Assembly (NCBI GenBank): GCA_029204225.1 | Contig: CM055111.1 | Location: forward strand, 43,836,815-43,900,814 | Length of the DNA stretch: 64,000 bases | Source of the DNA: Diphasiastrum complanatum | Taxonomy: Eukaryota; Streptophyta; Lycopodiopsida; Lycopodiales; Lycopodiaceae | Reading direction: 5' to 3' | Shown here: one piece after another, positions 12,790-24,455 of the stretch | How the letters are laid out: every line of letters begins with the position of its first letter | How positions within the stretch are numbered: the first letter of the stretch is position 1 | Notes under the pieces: generated by a model | Told to the model about the DNA's origin: nothing | Database searches by the model: none | The model's input: only the letters and a program-made list of their open reading frames with translations | Translations under genes and position numbers: made by a program

Positions 12790-15633
12790 CTCGGACCCAG
12801 GCTAGCAGTGGGATCGCGATCTGCTCAGGCCCCGAGGGTTTGATATGGAGTGGAGGGGGGGGGGGGGGGGGGCCTTTGTTAAACTCATTGTTAACAACAA
12901 GTTTTTTTGTTAATGTGATGAGTTGTGAGGCCAAGTTAGGTAGGAAGGGGGGGAACTGGTAGTTTTATGTAAGTTTTTCGTTTGTTTGAGTATTCCATGG
13001 GCATTTTTTAGTAGCTATAGACTACGAAAGCAATAAGCCAGTTATCTAAATTGTTGAAGCAAATGGCTCCAAAATTGCGTAAATTAGATTTCAAAACATG
13101 TAAAGGGTTCTTTCGGCTTTTTATCAATAGCAATCCATTTGAACAGATCATTGGTATATTTTGTTAATAAGCACGTTATGTTCAATTAAAAACTTAAGTT
13201 TTTTTTGGACATTGCTTTATTATGAACCATGATACCCACAATGATCGTTAACTGAACGAAATTTTCTTTTAGAATTTTCAGTTTTATTCAAAATGAATAG
13301 GGATGAAATTCTTGTGAGGGGGCCAAATTAAAATTTGCCCGGCATCACTCGACAGTGATGACCCCCTGAAATTTAACCCATTGTTACAAACTTTGGGCAA
13401 CAGTGTGTTGAAACTTCATCAAATAAACTGAAACAACCAAATGTAAAATCTATTCAATTAAATACAAGCCATTAATTTGTCGGTTTTTGTGGTTGCTTGG
13501 GGTAAAGCCTCCTCGTGGTGGAGGATACAACCCATAAAACTGGTGACTGGGCTGAATTCCTCGAGGAATTCCGTAAGGTTGTTTGTCACAATTGACGAAA
13601 AGAACTTTCGCTTTTGTAACTGCCAAATGGGCAACCAAGAATTGGACACCTATGTCCAGGAATTCTTGGATTTTCTTGGCCAAGGTGCCGTTTTTTGATC
13701 GAAAAAAGCAGGCACGCCAAGACGGCCCTGTAGCCTAAGATGGAAAATTCCAAAAATAAAACGAAAAAAGCAGTTTTTTGCTAAGCATGAAGCTAGGGCG
13801 TACCAACGCTAAGAAAACAAGAACTAGAGAAGCCGGTAAAAAATATGAGTAAATTCCCACTCATTCTTAGTGAGTTGGAATTGGTACTCTGAAGTTGGAA
13901 TGTGAAATTCCCGAGAACTTCAATGGTACCGGTGGTATTAGTGTCAATCGATTTATGTATTTTTCATATAAGTTTGGATTTTGAGACACTTTGATCAGGA
14001 AGTGGAGGGCCTTCATGGAGGAAGAACCTGTGGTATGGGGCAATTCCAAATTGAAGATCTAAAACTAACTGGATCAGCAGACCGTAGTAAAGCCGTAATC
14101 CAATTGATGCCAAAAACTATGGGTCATAAAACGGGTGTTTTGTCGGAAATTTGAGATATTGGTCATGACCCCTTATGGATATCTCAAATTTACAAAACCG
14201 GAAACCCGGCAAGCTATTTCTTTATAAAAAATATGCATTGGTGAATTTCATAAACATTGATTAACCCGTTTTCTTGTGATTCCTTGGAAGGTAATTTTTT
14301 ATTACCTGTTGACCTTGGACGATGTCACAGAAATGGTTAATGGAAGCGTTTTCTAAATTGTTTTCCTTACTTAAATCTTCAATAGTCCTTTTTTTGATTT
14401 ACAGGTTACTTCAAATTTTTCTCGGATCTCTTCTTGGAAACTTCTTCTATGGCAAATCTTGATTGATATGCATCCCTTGGAAACTCGTGGCATTTCTTGT
14501 TAAAAGGTGGAGAAGTAAAGAGTTATCAAGGAGAAACATCTATCATAGATTCCAGGAGGAATCTGTTATATGAAAGATGACGGACTTGTTTCAAGAAACA
14601 GAAACCATAGGATATTTTGATATTTCAGAAATGATTACAAGTCCGATTGATTTGTGTCAGAGCTAAGGAATTCCATTGCAAGATGGTGGTTTGTTGAAAC
14701 TTGTTCCTTGTTGGTGGTAATCAGCTTGATCTTAGTGAGGACTGAGATCCGTGGGTTGATGCAAGAAAGGAAATTCACGCTAACGATATATTCTTTTGAG
14801 GTAATCTCCGGTTGAAATTTTGATTGTGGAATAGCACTCTTTGAGAAACATTCTCTCTTAGAGGATAATCAAGTTACAGGATTCTTGGTTAAGAAAGTAT
14901 TGTGTACAGATCAAGTGCTATCTGTAGAGATATGCTATGTAGTGAATCTTTGTGTGATCATAAACATTTTGTACAAACCTTTAATCCTGTGGATCTACAA
15001 ATAATTCCTTGAACTAAGTTATTTGCATGCATAAACTAGTTGTTAGTACATAGGCATATTGATGAGAATTGTATAGAGATAATTTCTCACTAGGTTATAG
15101 TAATTTCTCATTGAGAGTTGCTTATTGACCTAGGATAGATTTAGAATCAGACTAAATGTGGTGTTTTGGTACCACACCTAGACATTTAAATATTTTCTAA
15201 ATCCGATACAACTAACTGTGTCAGGAGTTAGTTCTTTGAATCAACAATATAATCTCTCTTATGGATATTGTTGTTGAAATGTATTTCTTATAAGTCGCAA
15301 CCCTTATGAGTCAATCTTAGATTCATTTAAAGGTTTGTGTGCATAGAATACACAAGAACTTTTGGGCCTTATCTTTTCCCGTTTGGAAAAGATAGAATGC
15401 TATCCCGGAAGACTCAGGAGAGTTGGATAGTTGTTGGTTTCCAAAAGTTAGAACTTCACGTAATGAGGGTCCGATGAATCTTAAGTTATTCTAGATTAGA
15501 ACTTAAAGAGTAAATTCTAGACGTATTCTAGATTGGACCCTAACTTTAAAATGATACTTTGTGAACGGGCCCAGTTCGAATCGGGAACCAGTATGTTCCT
15601 CATTTGGCCCGAACCAAGACCTGAGAGGTCCCG

Positions 15634-15708
<75 letters not shown>

Positions 15709-18700
15709 CCATTGGTGATTGTGCATTGTGAGAGATAGCATTAGAGTAAAAAAATTTGCCATGATTTCATTGGGGGCGAGATTAGGTTAGTGGATTTTGT
15801 TTTATGTTTTGTGCAATGTGCATTTCATGATCATTGATCATTTAACATTGATAAATCATAACTTGATTGTGATATGTGAGATCATAGATGGTAGATCTTG
15901 ATTGATAGGGTTGAGTCTTGACTCTTGACAATGGGCATTGTGAGAGGGGTTTGGGTACTTAGTAGTTAGATTTAGCAACTAGTTAGGAGTTAGAAGTTAG
16001 AAAGTTAGTAGTTAGTACGTACTAGCAGCGATTAGGAGTAAGCATTGATCTTTTTTAGTGGTTACTAGTTAGTGCTTACCATTTAGTTACTAGTTGGAAC
16101 TTGGTGGTTTAGGGTTAGGGCTTTTAACTTAGATTCTAGAAAATAGAATAGGACAGAGAGAGGGAGAAAGGGAGACAGAGATCTATCATCTGAGAGAGAG
16201 AGAGATATTTATTACGTTTGAGGAGGTACGAGATTGCCCCTCGCCTGCATGCTCCTGACACATACTCACTCCTACTGCGTTGGATGAGGCTGGCCCTTCG
16301 AGGTTGGGGCCCAGAGTGAGAAGTAAACACTCAACTCTCAGACTTCAGTTGATTCTTAAATGTTAAATGTTCAGGACCACTCATCAGTGAGCACTGACAT
16401 GTTATATTGATGGTTGCACATTTCATTTTTTAAAATTTGACGATTGATTTTTAAATCGTCATCTTACGTTTTCAATGTTCAAAGAAATTAGAATGACTCG
16501 TCGCTCGAAAATTGTGTTTTTTGAATCACAGACTAGTCACTACAGTTCAGTGGTTCACCAGGCACCTAAATTGAATTGTTCTTTTGGCAGATCAAGATGC
16601 AGTGACACAGCTAGAGGCCGCCACATCACGCCCCCCAATTGCCTTCCACTCACCACTCTCTTCTCATGGAGAGGACAGAGCTGCAGATATGAGGCAGAGC
16701 CTAGTAGTCAGCCTGACCCGCCCTCTGGTATTGGATCATGATTCCTCAACACCACCTCCAGCCACCATGAATGCCACAACATCCACCTGAGAGAGGGAGG
16801 GCAGACGGGGCCGCACTACACAACTGGGGGTTATGGACTACTATGTGGCCAGCTTCGCTCCCAAAGCCATGGGGGATGCAGAGGTTGCAGTTCGACAGTT
16901 GTTCTACACTTGCAATCTACCATTTTATCTAGCTAGGACCCCACGTGGAGGAGGATGATGGGTACAATGAGTGCTATCGGGCAGGTGTGGCCGAGGCCTT
17001 CTTGTGAGCATCTTAGGACGAGGGAACTTGTTGATGAGGGGGCTTCTGTTGACCATAAGCTAAAGCCCCTCAAGAGGGCATGAGCCCAGTATGTACTATG
17101 CACTCTAATACGCTATGCCAATTCAAGTTTTTAACTTTGCAATTTGCCCTTTTCCGTTTTGTCTTTCAAGTTTGCAGGTTCAACTTTTAAGTTAGGTTTT
17201 AACTTTCAAACCGTCTGATTTTGCCATTTCGAATCTAGGGTCCGGGGTTTGAACTTGAAGTGCAATCTTCAACTTTGCCAATTGAGTTTTATCATTGGCA
17301 GCTCAATTTGGATGGGATATTCAACAAATGGATATGAAGAGTATGAATGGATTTCTAGAGGAAGAAGTCTACATGGAGCAGCCAAAGGGATACATAGTAG
17401 CAGGACATGAAGACAAGGTTTGCAAGTTGGACAAGCCACTATATGGACTTAAGCAGGCACCCAGGGCGTGGTACATGAGGATTGACAAATACTTTGAGGA
17501 GCTTAGCTTTCAGAGGAGTAGTTCAGAGCATAAACTTTATGTTCTGATCAGGGATGGTCATATTGTGATTGTAGTGATGTATGTGGATGACCTTGTGATT
17601 ACAGGATCAGATCATAGTATGATTCAGGGTATCAAGAAAGATCTCTCGAAGTTTGACATGAAAGATCTTGGTTCACTGCAATATTTTCTTGGGATTGAGG
17701 TATGAAGAGGAGCACAGTGGCTATTTATTTCTCCATCTAAGTACTCTCAATCTATTTATTTCTTGAAAAGTTCAATATGTCAAAGTGCAAGCCTATTTCT
17801 ACACCATATGAGAGTGGATGTAAGCTTACTAAAGCTGAGGACGATCATGATGTAGATGAGACGTTATATAGAAAGCTTGTTGGAAGCTTAATCTATCTAA
17901 CTACTACGAGACCAGATATTGCCTATGCTGTGAATATGGTTAGTCGGTTTATGGCTAAGTCTAAGCAGATTCATTGGAGAGCTGCTAAGCGGATACTCAG
18001 ATATATCCAGAGTACTTTGAGATTTGGTATTCTCTATGGGAAACATGATGATTTGAAGTTACAGGGATATGTGGATGCTGATTGGGCTGGAGATGCAGAA
18101 GACCGAAGATCTACTACAGGTTATGTTTTTAGTCTTGGTTCTAGTGCTATCTCTTGGAGTTCAAAGAAGCAACATACTATTGCATTATCATCTACAGAGG
18201 CAGAATACCGAGCCACTGCAAGTGCAGCAAGTGAAGCAATATGGTTACGAAGGATTCTACATGATCTACATATGGTACAAGATTCACTTACGGTACTTCA
18301 GTGCGACAATCAAAGTTGTATTAAATTGGCAAAAAATCCAGTTTTTCACAGCAAGACAAAGCACATTGAAGTACAACAACACTTCATCAAAGATAAGATT
18401 CAAAGTGGTGAAGTGGAGCTTATCTATTATCCTACGAAAGAGCAAGTTGTAGATATCTTTACCAAAGGACTTGGCAAAGAAAAATATCAAGAGTTTAGAG
18501 AACTTCTATGACTTATAGATAACAAAGTATACATTGTTTATTTGATACTCCTTAATGATAGTTTGGCCATGCCTGCGTGCTATTATAGGGGCCCAGACTA
18601 TTTATAGTAAATTCATTTTTTATTGCTTATGCATGTAGGTGGGTGCACTACTACTAGATTAGGATCTATTTTACTACTTGGAAATTCACCTTGGGTCTCT

Positions 18701-20060
18701 ACCCAATATAGGTAGTAATTTTAGTAATTAGCTTTTGTTCTTTTGCTATTAGCTTGATGCTTTTAGCTTTTCACATAAATTAGAGAAAGTATAGCAGCGC
18801 ATAGGAGGAGGGCAGGAGAGGGTATGAGCTCTTGTGCTCACAACCCTGATGACAATTCTAAGCTTGAGGCATCGTCAAGGTCAGAGTCCTCAGAGGAGGA
18901 GCAAAACGACTAGTAAAATGCTTGCCTAGAGCATGACAAGGGTTTTCGCATCTCAAGTATGAACTTGTACAATTGTCGACTGCTTGCCGCTTGTAAGGCT
19001 TGCCTAATTCTTTGCCTGGCGTTGCATATCTGGAGCCCCTGTTAGAACCTTGTAAGAGCCTTGGCTATGGCCTATTCCAACGTATTGCAGGACTTGTTGA
19101 ACACTGGAGGATGAAATTCCTCCCTCTATTCTGATTTTATGATCGGATTGTCCATCTCGCGATCTACTTGCAAAACAAAATTTGGCATACTTCAATACTT
19201 GTACTCGGAGTACAGCTGTACAGTGGCAATCTCGAACAAAACCTTACAATTTAGCGAAAAAAAATTTCCCATGTAAGATAACCGATTGCAAGATAAGGCT
19301 CAAAATACTCTACTGTGCTCAAATCTGATCTATTTACTTATAAGATCGAATTACAAATGCTTCGAAAGCATTCAAAGTATCAACCTACAATGCCGTCCTT
19401 TTGGCACAGCATTTCCACTACCAAAATAAGCTAACTTAGTTTTGATAGGCCAGAACGGAAGATTGCTTGATTTTTTCTCCAGCAAAGCGTACGACAGGGA
19501 TTGGGAAGTTCCCTTTAGATTAGCTATTGCCCTTGTCAGATATTTCATAAAGCTTCGGATGCACATCTGACAGCCAGTGCATGGTGCCGATTAGCAGTGC
19601 GTTGTCAGCATACGCTTCCAAGCTTAGCATGGCAACTCAAAAAGTAGGAGAGTAACCATTTTGTAAGGCATTGCGTAGTTCTAGTCACCATAAAAGAAAC
19701 AAACGCCGTCATGGGTGAAAATAAACTCCCCTGTGCTTATATAACCTGCGCTTATGAGATTGAAACTTATCAAAGCTATCTGAAGGCAAAGTTTGCAACT
19801 TCTGTGTACGCTTATGTATCTGACCTAAAACGAACGACAATTTTATGAGAAAAGAAAGTAACCTCTTTGAATCTTTGAAGTTTGAGATAGCATGCAGCAC
19901 GGTTACTGTAAAGGGCAATGCGATGTGCAGATAAGGTTGCTATGGACAAGGCATCAGAGTAAAGCTGCAACGCGTCCTGATACTGTCCTTGTCTATACTT
20001 GTGATGCGCTTGCTCGGTTCTGGTCAAGGGAGTAACTCTGTCTTCAGATCCTGAGTCCAT
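8186..20060 (-). CDS. TPR protein with acidic C-terminus, three exons, 319 residues
   Basis: CDS joins 20060-19863, 9141-8953 and 8758-8186. Exon lengths are 198, 189 and 573 bases, every junction is GT/AG and phase 0, and the product is 319 residues plus stop. The ATG at 20060 is the first in frame; a TAG lies 27 bases upstream. Three tetratricopeptide repeats span about residues 14-115, with typical cores HHKYRQGQYQDALQLYSDAL, SNRAACYLKLQRFKEAAEEC and LRAQTLVALKDYHSALFDVN. The second repeat is split by intron 1, so both exons are needed. A Ser/Pro-rich linker follows, then a conserved KGWEAIPKPKGH block near residue 266, an acidic run (DDVSDDESDEDSE, about 290-302) and a basic end. No signal peptide or membrane segment is visible, so it is probably cytosolic. 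TPR proteins of this size bind partner proteins, often chaperones; the partner here is unknown. I recall similar plant proteins with the LAPIPE and KGW/PKPKGH blocks but cannot name a gene. Confidence 0.93.
8953..9141 (-). CDS. TPR gene exon 2 (residues 67-129)
   Basis: This 63-codon exon has no ATG and is short. It is bounded by a pyrimidine-rich acceptor ending CTCATTTAG (last bases 9143-9142) and the donor GTAAAG (8952-8947). It starts AAEECSAILELDYNHKGALM, completing TPR 2, carries TPR 3, and ends in a linker finishing RLRTQL. Confidence 0.92.
9378..9443 (+). repeat. 33-base tandem duplication
   Basis: Two adjacent 33-base copies beginning ATCCCA(A/G)TAGTTCACTG, with two differences between them. 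It lies inside intron 1 of the TPR gene. Confidence 0.85.
10240..11261 (+). pseudogene. Badly deleted Ty3/gypsy element
   Basis: A tRNA-iMet type primer site, TGGTATCAGAGC, lies at 10259-10270 and is followed by a short coding-like stretch from 10308. Pol is entered only at the end of RT, with VAWPMPADLTALRSFLALA at about 10694-10750. Then come RNase H motifs, VLDTDASGIVVGSVLMQEG near 10927-10985, and a worn tail resembling the RNase H end. Several stops (near 10653, 10850, 11028, 11125) and a large internal deletion make it dead. It ends where the LTR at 11262 begins. Confidence 0.8.
11262..11744 (+). repeat. LTR of a non-coding element, copy 1
   Basis: Starts TGTCATGCCCA and is followed directly by TTGGTATCAAAGCC, a worn tRNA-iMet primer site. 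A second copy lies at 20864-21254, and both match through TTTGGGGCCCT, GGTCATAATTAATG, CATAGCTTGGGGGCTAGATC and GTCCACCATCCG. Copy 1 holds about 95 extra bases including GATATAAGTATACC, a plausible TATA box near 11519-11530, which copy 2 lacks. The terminal CA is not clear. Confidence 0.72.
11745..15500 (+). repeat. Body of non-coding LTR element, copy 1
   Basis: No retroviral domain is visible. Two blocks match the body of copy 2: 14070-14330 with 22770-23040, and 14460-14990 with 23590-24080, including GTCATGACCCCTTATGGATA and GAGATATGCTATGTAGTGAA. That points to a long, non-coding (LARD-like) element family. The 3' LTR is not found and the right border is uncertain. Confidence 0.6.
12755..12787 (+). 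repeat. (TC)n microsatellite
   Basis: An uninterrupted TC run of about 33 bases, followed 65 bases on by a run of 18 G at 12855-12872. Confidence 0.95.
15637..15704 (+). repeat. (AG)34 microsatellite
   Basis: A pure AG dinucleotide run of 68 bases. Open frames across it, encoding Arg-Glu or Ser-Leu repeats, are artefacts. Confidence 0.97.
17295..18511 (+). pseudogene. Ty1/copia reverse transcriptase and RNase H fragment
   Basis: The 3' end of copia pol. RT is entered part-way (AAQFGWDIQQMDMKSMNGF), continues through PLYGLKQAPRAWY and an intact catalytic YVDD (MYVDDLVITGS), and stops at 17703-17705. After a frame break, 17777-18511 reads through KPISTPYE, LVGSLIYLTTTRPDIAYAV and VDADWAGDAEDRRSTTGY to the copia RNase H end (TKHIEVQQHFIKDKI, VDIFTKGL). 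Gag, protease, integrase and the start of RT are absent, so it is 5'-truncated, and no LTR is obvious after the stop. It lies antisense inside intron 1 of the TPR gene. Confidence 0.93.
19863..20060 (-). CDS. TPR gene exon 1 (residues 1-66)
   Basis: Starts at the ATG and ends at AAAGAG followed by the donor GTTACT at 19862-19857. It encodes the first TPR and the first helix of the second. The open frame runs on to 19812 inside the intron, but the joined product only makes a proper TPR when spliced at 19863. Confidence 0.92.
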
Positions 20061-20560
20061 TTTCTTCGCCTCTTTGCATCCTACAACCTATTTACTTTTT
20101 CCATTGAACAGCTCATGAGATTTTGACCTCATATCAATTTTTCACCATAACTGCTACATGATTGGCTGTTTGCATCGATCACATGTTGCCAAACCACAAA
20201 ACAATGACAAATTTCGATCAATCAATCCAGCTTCCGAGCTGATATCCAATTTTCTTCTCCGTACTGGCATGGCGCTGGCTGGCAACGCTTGTGAATTGGA
20301 ATTTCGCTAAAAAGTATAGGCCTTCCTTTCAACTTTACATTATGTACCAGTGATGAATAAAAGATATGTATTATGGATTTGGCTTAAAACTTTAATTTTT
20401 TATATTTGCCTAAAACTTCCTTAAAAGTGTTGGCTCCCATCCATCTACTTGTATGTGTGCGTGTATTATTCATCTTCATACATATATATTCAGGCCACTT
20501 GAGCTTAAGGATTCCACCAATAGAGCAACGCGAGTTACATACTCGAGGACACTCTCATTT
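20061..20560 (-). promoter_or_regulatory. Upstream region of the TPR gene
   Basis: Only about 500 bases separate the ATG from the chromovirus integrase scrap at 20580, so the 5' UTR and core promoter should lie here. I cannot point to a convincing TATA box or transcription start. Confidence 0.4.
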
Positions 20561-20579
20561 CACTTCACCTCCATCTTTA

Positions 20580-20863
20580 ATCATATGGGAGACGAAGAAC
20601 TAATCAAACTATGGAAGACATGTTTAAGAACATATGTTTTTCATAGGCAAATTCATTGGGAATATTACATTACTCTTATTGAGTTTGCATACAATAGTAG
20701 AAAGCATCCGGTTACAAGTTACAGTCCTTTTATGCTTATGTACGATTCTCAACCTAGATCTCATGTTAATGTGGTGACGAAATTTGTTAAAATCCAGAAG
20801 ATTGCTGATTTCCTGCAAGATATGCAAGAAATGCTGCAAGTGGCTAAGGATAGTATTTGGAGT
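20580..20863 (+). pseudogene. Chromovirus integrase fragment
   Basis: Reads IEFAYNSRKHPVTSYSPFML, then IADFLQDMQEMLQVAKDSIW. It is closely similar to the integrase at 45147-45330 of the chromovirus at 42-47 kb. It breaks off exactly where the LTR at 20864 starts, which suggests that LTR element inserted into it. Confidence 0.85.
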
Positions 20864-21254
20864 TGTCATGCCCATGACTGATCTCGAATTGATTATCCCG
20901 CTAGAGGTCAGTAGGCCTACCTCGACCCGTAAGTTAATTATGATGTTGAGGGGTTTGGGGCCCTCATGTGCATATGGTCATAATTAATGTGTGGAGGCCT
21001 TAACTCATGATGGTGGATTATTATGGGTCTATTAGTGAGTCATAGGGGAACTGGATGATGTGCTTGATTGTGGTCTTAGTAGCTATATGTTGTTGGTATG
21101 ATTCTTTTATCCCTTGTGGGTGACTGATCCATAGCTTGGGGGCTAGATCCGTAAGATCTAGGTTTGGTTGGGTTGGTTTGTCCACCATCCGATTCCCTTG
21201 TGTTGCTTTGTTGGGCCTTGCTTGGCTAGTGCATCCTTGGTGTAGGGCTTTATA
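20864..21254 (+). repeat. LTR of a non-coding element, copy 2
   Basis: Starts TGTCATGCCCATGACTG and is followed by TTGGTATCAGAGAC, a tRNA-iMet type primer site with changes. It is homologous to 11262-11744 but lacks about 95 bases carrying that copy's TATA-like motif. Confidence 0.72.
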
Positions 21255-24081
21255 TTGGTATCAGAGACAAAGCTAAGTGGTTTTGTCGTCGAAAAGTGCT
21301 CATGAGGAGGCCAAGAATATGGAGATGGATCTTCGTGGTGGGATCATGGTTCTTGAAATTTGTGGAGCCAAAAGTATGGTGCAAGAGCTTGGTGGGTGAT
21401 TCACGTTTCTCTTCTGATATCGATTGTTTGGTAGGTGTTCTACCAAATGTAACAATCAGTATGATAAAGTACGCTCTTGAATAGTGATTTTGAGGGGATT
21501 TTGATTCACTAGTAACGTTAAGTCTTTTGCAATTACTTTTGCTATTTTCTTTTTGACGTCAAGCCAAAATCTCAACTTCTTGAAAGCCGAAATTTTGTGC
21601 TTTCAATAAGTGAGATTTCTTGAGTACTTGGTAGCAAAGCAACCAAAATAATTTGCCATGGTAGAGGAGGTGAATGTTGGTTTTATTTGGAACAAGCTTC
21701 TTGAAGTTCACTTTCGGAATTGTCAACGTAATTGATGGTTTCCAGTTTGTTAGTGGGTAGGCTTTTCCATTGTTATGATTGTTTCCCATTTGTTATGTCC
21801 ATTAAACAAATTATTTATATTCACATAACAAAAGAAACATTTTCAGCACAGTTTTGCTTCAATTTTTTGGTTAATTAGCGACAATAAATCTAGTTTGCAT
21901 CACTGTTTTTTTATTAAACCATAACGTGATGTTTTGAAGCTAAAGAAACAGTATGCTTTGGTTTCGAAAAGAATAACATGTTTTCTGTTATTGTTAAAAA
22001 AAAAAATGTTGATTCTTACACCATAAGTTAAAGCATACCTTTTTAAAACAGCTGTAGCTTCTTCTTTGCAAAGGTTTTATTCTTGTTTACAAAAGTTCTT
22101 AGAAAGCATGATTCTGCTTTCGAATTGAAACACGATTTTTGTTTCAAGTGTGTGAAAGCTAATGGAATCTACTTTCTTCCAGCTTAATTTTGCAAGAAAC
22201 ATGAACAAACAAATCACAATCTACAGAAGTGGGTAGAACTAAACAATGTATACTATTTCAAGCCAATTGTTCTGTTTTTTATGAAGGGTTTGAACCTAAA
22301 GGCAAGATTGAAACATAGAATAAGATTCAGCTCATATTCTTCCACGGATTCTATAGATATTGATATTTGGAAGAAACGTTTTTTTCATTCAAAGGGAAAC
22401 TTTTTTTAATTCAATTGGAAGCTATTGCTCACAAATAAAAGCAAAAGACCATGTAATGTTACGCCATATGTCGTTCTAAATCAAATTAGTTTGAAGAGTT
22501 GTAAGGCCCGATGGGCAAACTCTGTCAAAAAATTGATTTGACATTAGAGGCACTAATCAAGCGGTGGTATTCTTTTAAGAACCGAAAAATTTGTGAAAAA
22601 TACTAAGGTTGAATGGAGATCACGCAATTTTTATTGCACACTGAGTTACATTCAACCTGCTAGTAGAGTAATTCTACTTGAAACTACATTAATCGAATTT
22701 ATTCTTAATTGAATTAAAATTCCACTCATTCTTTCCCATTAAACGTCTATCACTCCAATATCTGAGACTAACTGGGTCTGGTTGACCGTAGTACTACCGT
22801 AAATCTTGAGTGATGATTAATACTATCGGTCACAAAGAGGGTGTTTTGTCGAAAATTTGAGGTATTGGTCATGACCCCTTATGGATATCTCAAAATTACA
22901 AAATCGAAGCCCCTGCAAGCTATTTCTTTATACTAAGAATATATTCTTGAATTTCGTAAAATCACTTAACCCGATTTCATGTGATTCCATGGAAAGTAAT
23001 TTTAATTACCCGTTGACCTTCCTTGGATGATGTCACATGCATGGTTAATAACATTGTTTTCAAATATATATTTCCTCTTATTTAAATCATTTCAATACAT
23101 CATTTTCTGCCAAACATGAACCAAAACATAAAATATAGTTATTGTCCATACAATTACAGTACCCTACTGTATTTCACATGTGTGGAACCAAAAATAACAA
23201 AATATGAGCATTCTACACACAAGATTGCAAGATATCATCAAGAGAGTGCACCAATGAGTAGTAGAACCCAAAGAGTGAGAGAGAGAGAAGAGATAAGATG
23301 TGCCTCTCCACGAGTTACATCCTTTTATAACAGGTCTAAATCCTATTTGGCCACTTGGCTTTCCCTCCAAAATGTAAACCCTACTATTTTTGGGTCTAGA
23401 TTCAATGTACCTAAAATTCAAATTTGAATCTCTCTCAAACTCGACTACCAACTTTCCCACACTTTCAAAAAGTGTTTATTGAATGTATTTTAAACTAATA
23501 TAACTTCAAAAAATTTATCTCTAAGTCTAAAATGAATTTTGGCCTCAATTGACAATTTACCAAAATATGAGTTAACTTGTTGAAATTTCTCACAATATGC
23601 ACCCCTTGGAAACTCGTTACTTTCCGCTTAAAAGGGGGCGAAGTAGGAAGGATAGAATGTTATCTAGGAGAAACATCTTTTGCATAGATTCCAATTGGAA
23701 TCCGTAATATGAATAGAGGATATTTTTGAGTGACGATTACAAATTAGATCGATTTGTATCAGAACTAGGGAGTTCTATTACAAGAAAATGTTTGTTGAAA
23801 CTAGTTCCTTGCGGGTTGTAGTCGGTTTGATCTTAGCGTGAAATAGGATCCGTGAGTTGATACAAGGAATGAAATTCACTCAAACATTGTATTCTTTTTT
23901 AAATAATCTCCGGTTGAGATTTTGGTTATGAAATAGCACTCTTTGAGAAATATTCTCTCTTAGAGTTAACTCAGTTATATGATTCTTAGTTGAAAATGTG
24001 CTGTTTACAGATTGTGTGAAATTTGTAGAGATATGCTATGTAGTGAATCTTTGTGGAATCATAAATTCTTTTGTACAAACC
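21255..24081 (+). repeat. Body of non-coding LTR element, copy 2
   Basis: Shares blocks with copy 1 at 22770-23040 and 23590-24080. Between them, 23095-23595 has no counterpart in copy 1 and is probably an insertion. No coding domain is visible. Homology stops near 24081, where the sequence leading into the next copia element begins. Confidence 0.6.
23095..23595 (+). repeat. About 500 bp insertion in copy 2, related to 6110-6480
   Basis: The flanks align with copy 1 on both sides and this interval does not. Its inner part resembles 6110-6480. Exact ends and any target duplication could not be fixed by eye. Confidence 0.45.
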
Positions 24082-24222
24082 TGAGGAACTCATGATATCT
24101 TAGTGCTCTTCCATTTATTTCAGAACTATACTTCACATTGAATCTGATTTCAGTAGTACCACACACAAACCATCTCTAATCTCTTTGGTGGAATGTACTC
24201 TTGTTTTTAGAATATGAATTTT

Positions 24223-24391
24223 TAAGATCTTGTTGGACAATTAGAACACTTAAAGCTATGATTACATTTAGCATAAGCTATCTATTAGACTGTTTTTGCA
24301 TTTAGCAGCTGATTAGAATGGGAGAGCTATTTCGCAATATTTCTGCTCTCTTCTCCGTTCGCGTTCTTCTATCTCCCTTGTCCCATTAGAT
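24223..24391 (+). repeat. Possible 5' LTR remnant of a Ty1/copia element
   Basis: Begins TGTTGGACAATTAGAAC, similar in its first bases to the start of the downstream LTR (TGTTGGAAAT at 28461), and ends just before the primer site. The two do not otherwise align, so a shortened or swapped LTR is likely. Confidence 0.35.
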
Positions 24392-24403
24392 TGGTATCAG
24401 AGC
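24392..24403 (+). promoter_or_regulatory. Primer-binding site (tRNA-iMet)
   Basis: TGGTATCAGAGC, a perfect complement to the 3' end of plant initiator tRNA-Met, 53 bases before the copia gag start at 24456. Confidence 0.85.
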
Positions 24404-24455
24404 GTAGCTCAAATAAGTCGAGAGATTAAGTTTGTTCTATTTGTATATTGTTATC

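Larger units (their letters stand above)
9142..19862 (-). other. Intron 1 of the TPR gene, 10,721 bases
   Basis: Defined by the donor at 19862 and acceptor at 9142. It contains, all on the opposite strand to the gene, a gypsy remnant (10240-11261), an LTR with non-coding body (11262 to about 15500) and a copia fragment (17295-18511), plus microsatellites. 9142-10239 shows only a 33-base tandem duplication. 15705-17294 and 18512-19862 show no domain I recognise. Confidence 0.85.

Noticed and set aside
16107-16124. Telomere-like GGTTTAGGGTTAGGG
   Set aside because: Only about two units; too short to be an interstitial telomeric array.
19812-19862. Extension of the exon 1 frame for 16 codons past residue 66
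   Set aside because: It follows a GT donor, and the TPR repeat is only completed by exon 2; the extension is intronic.
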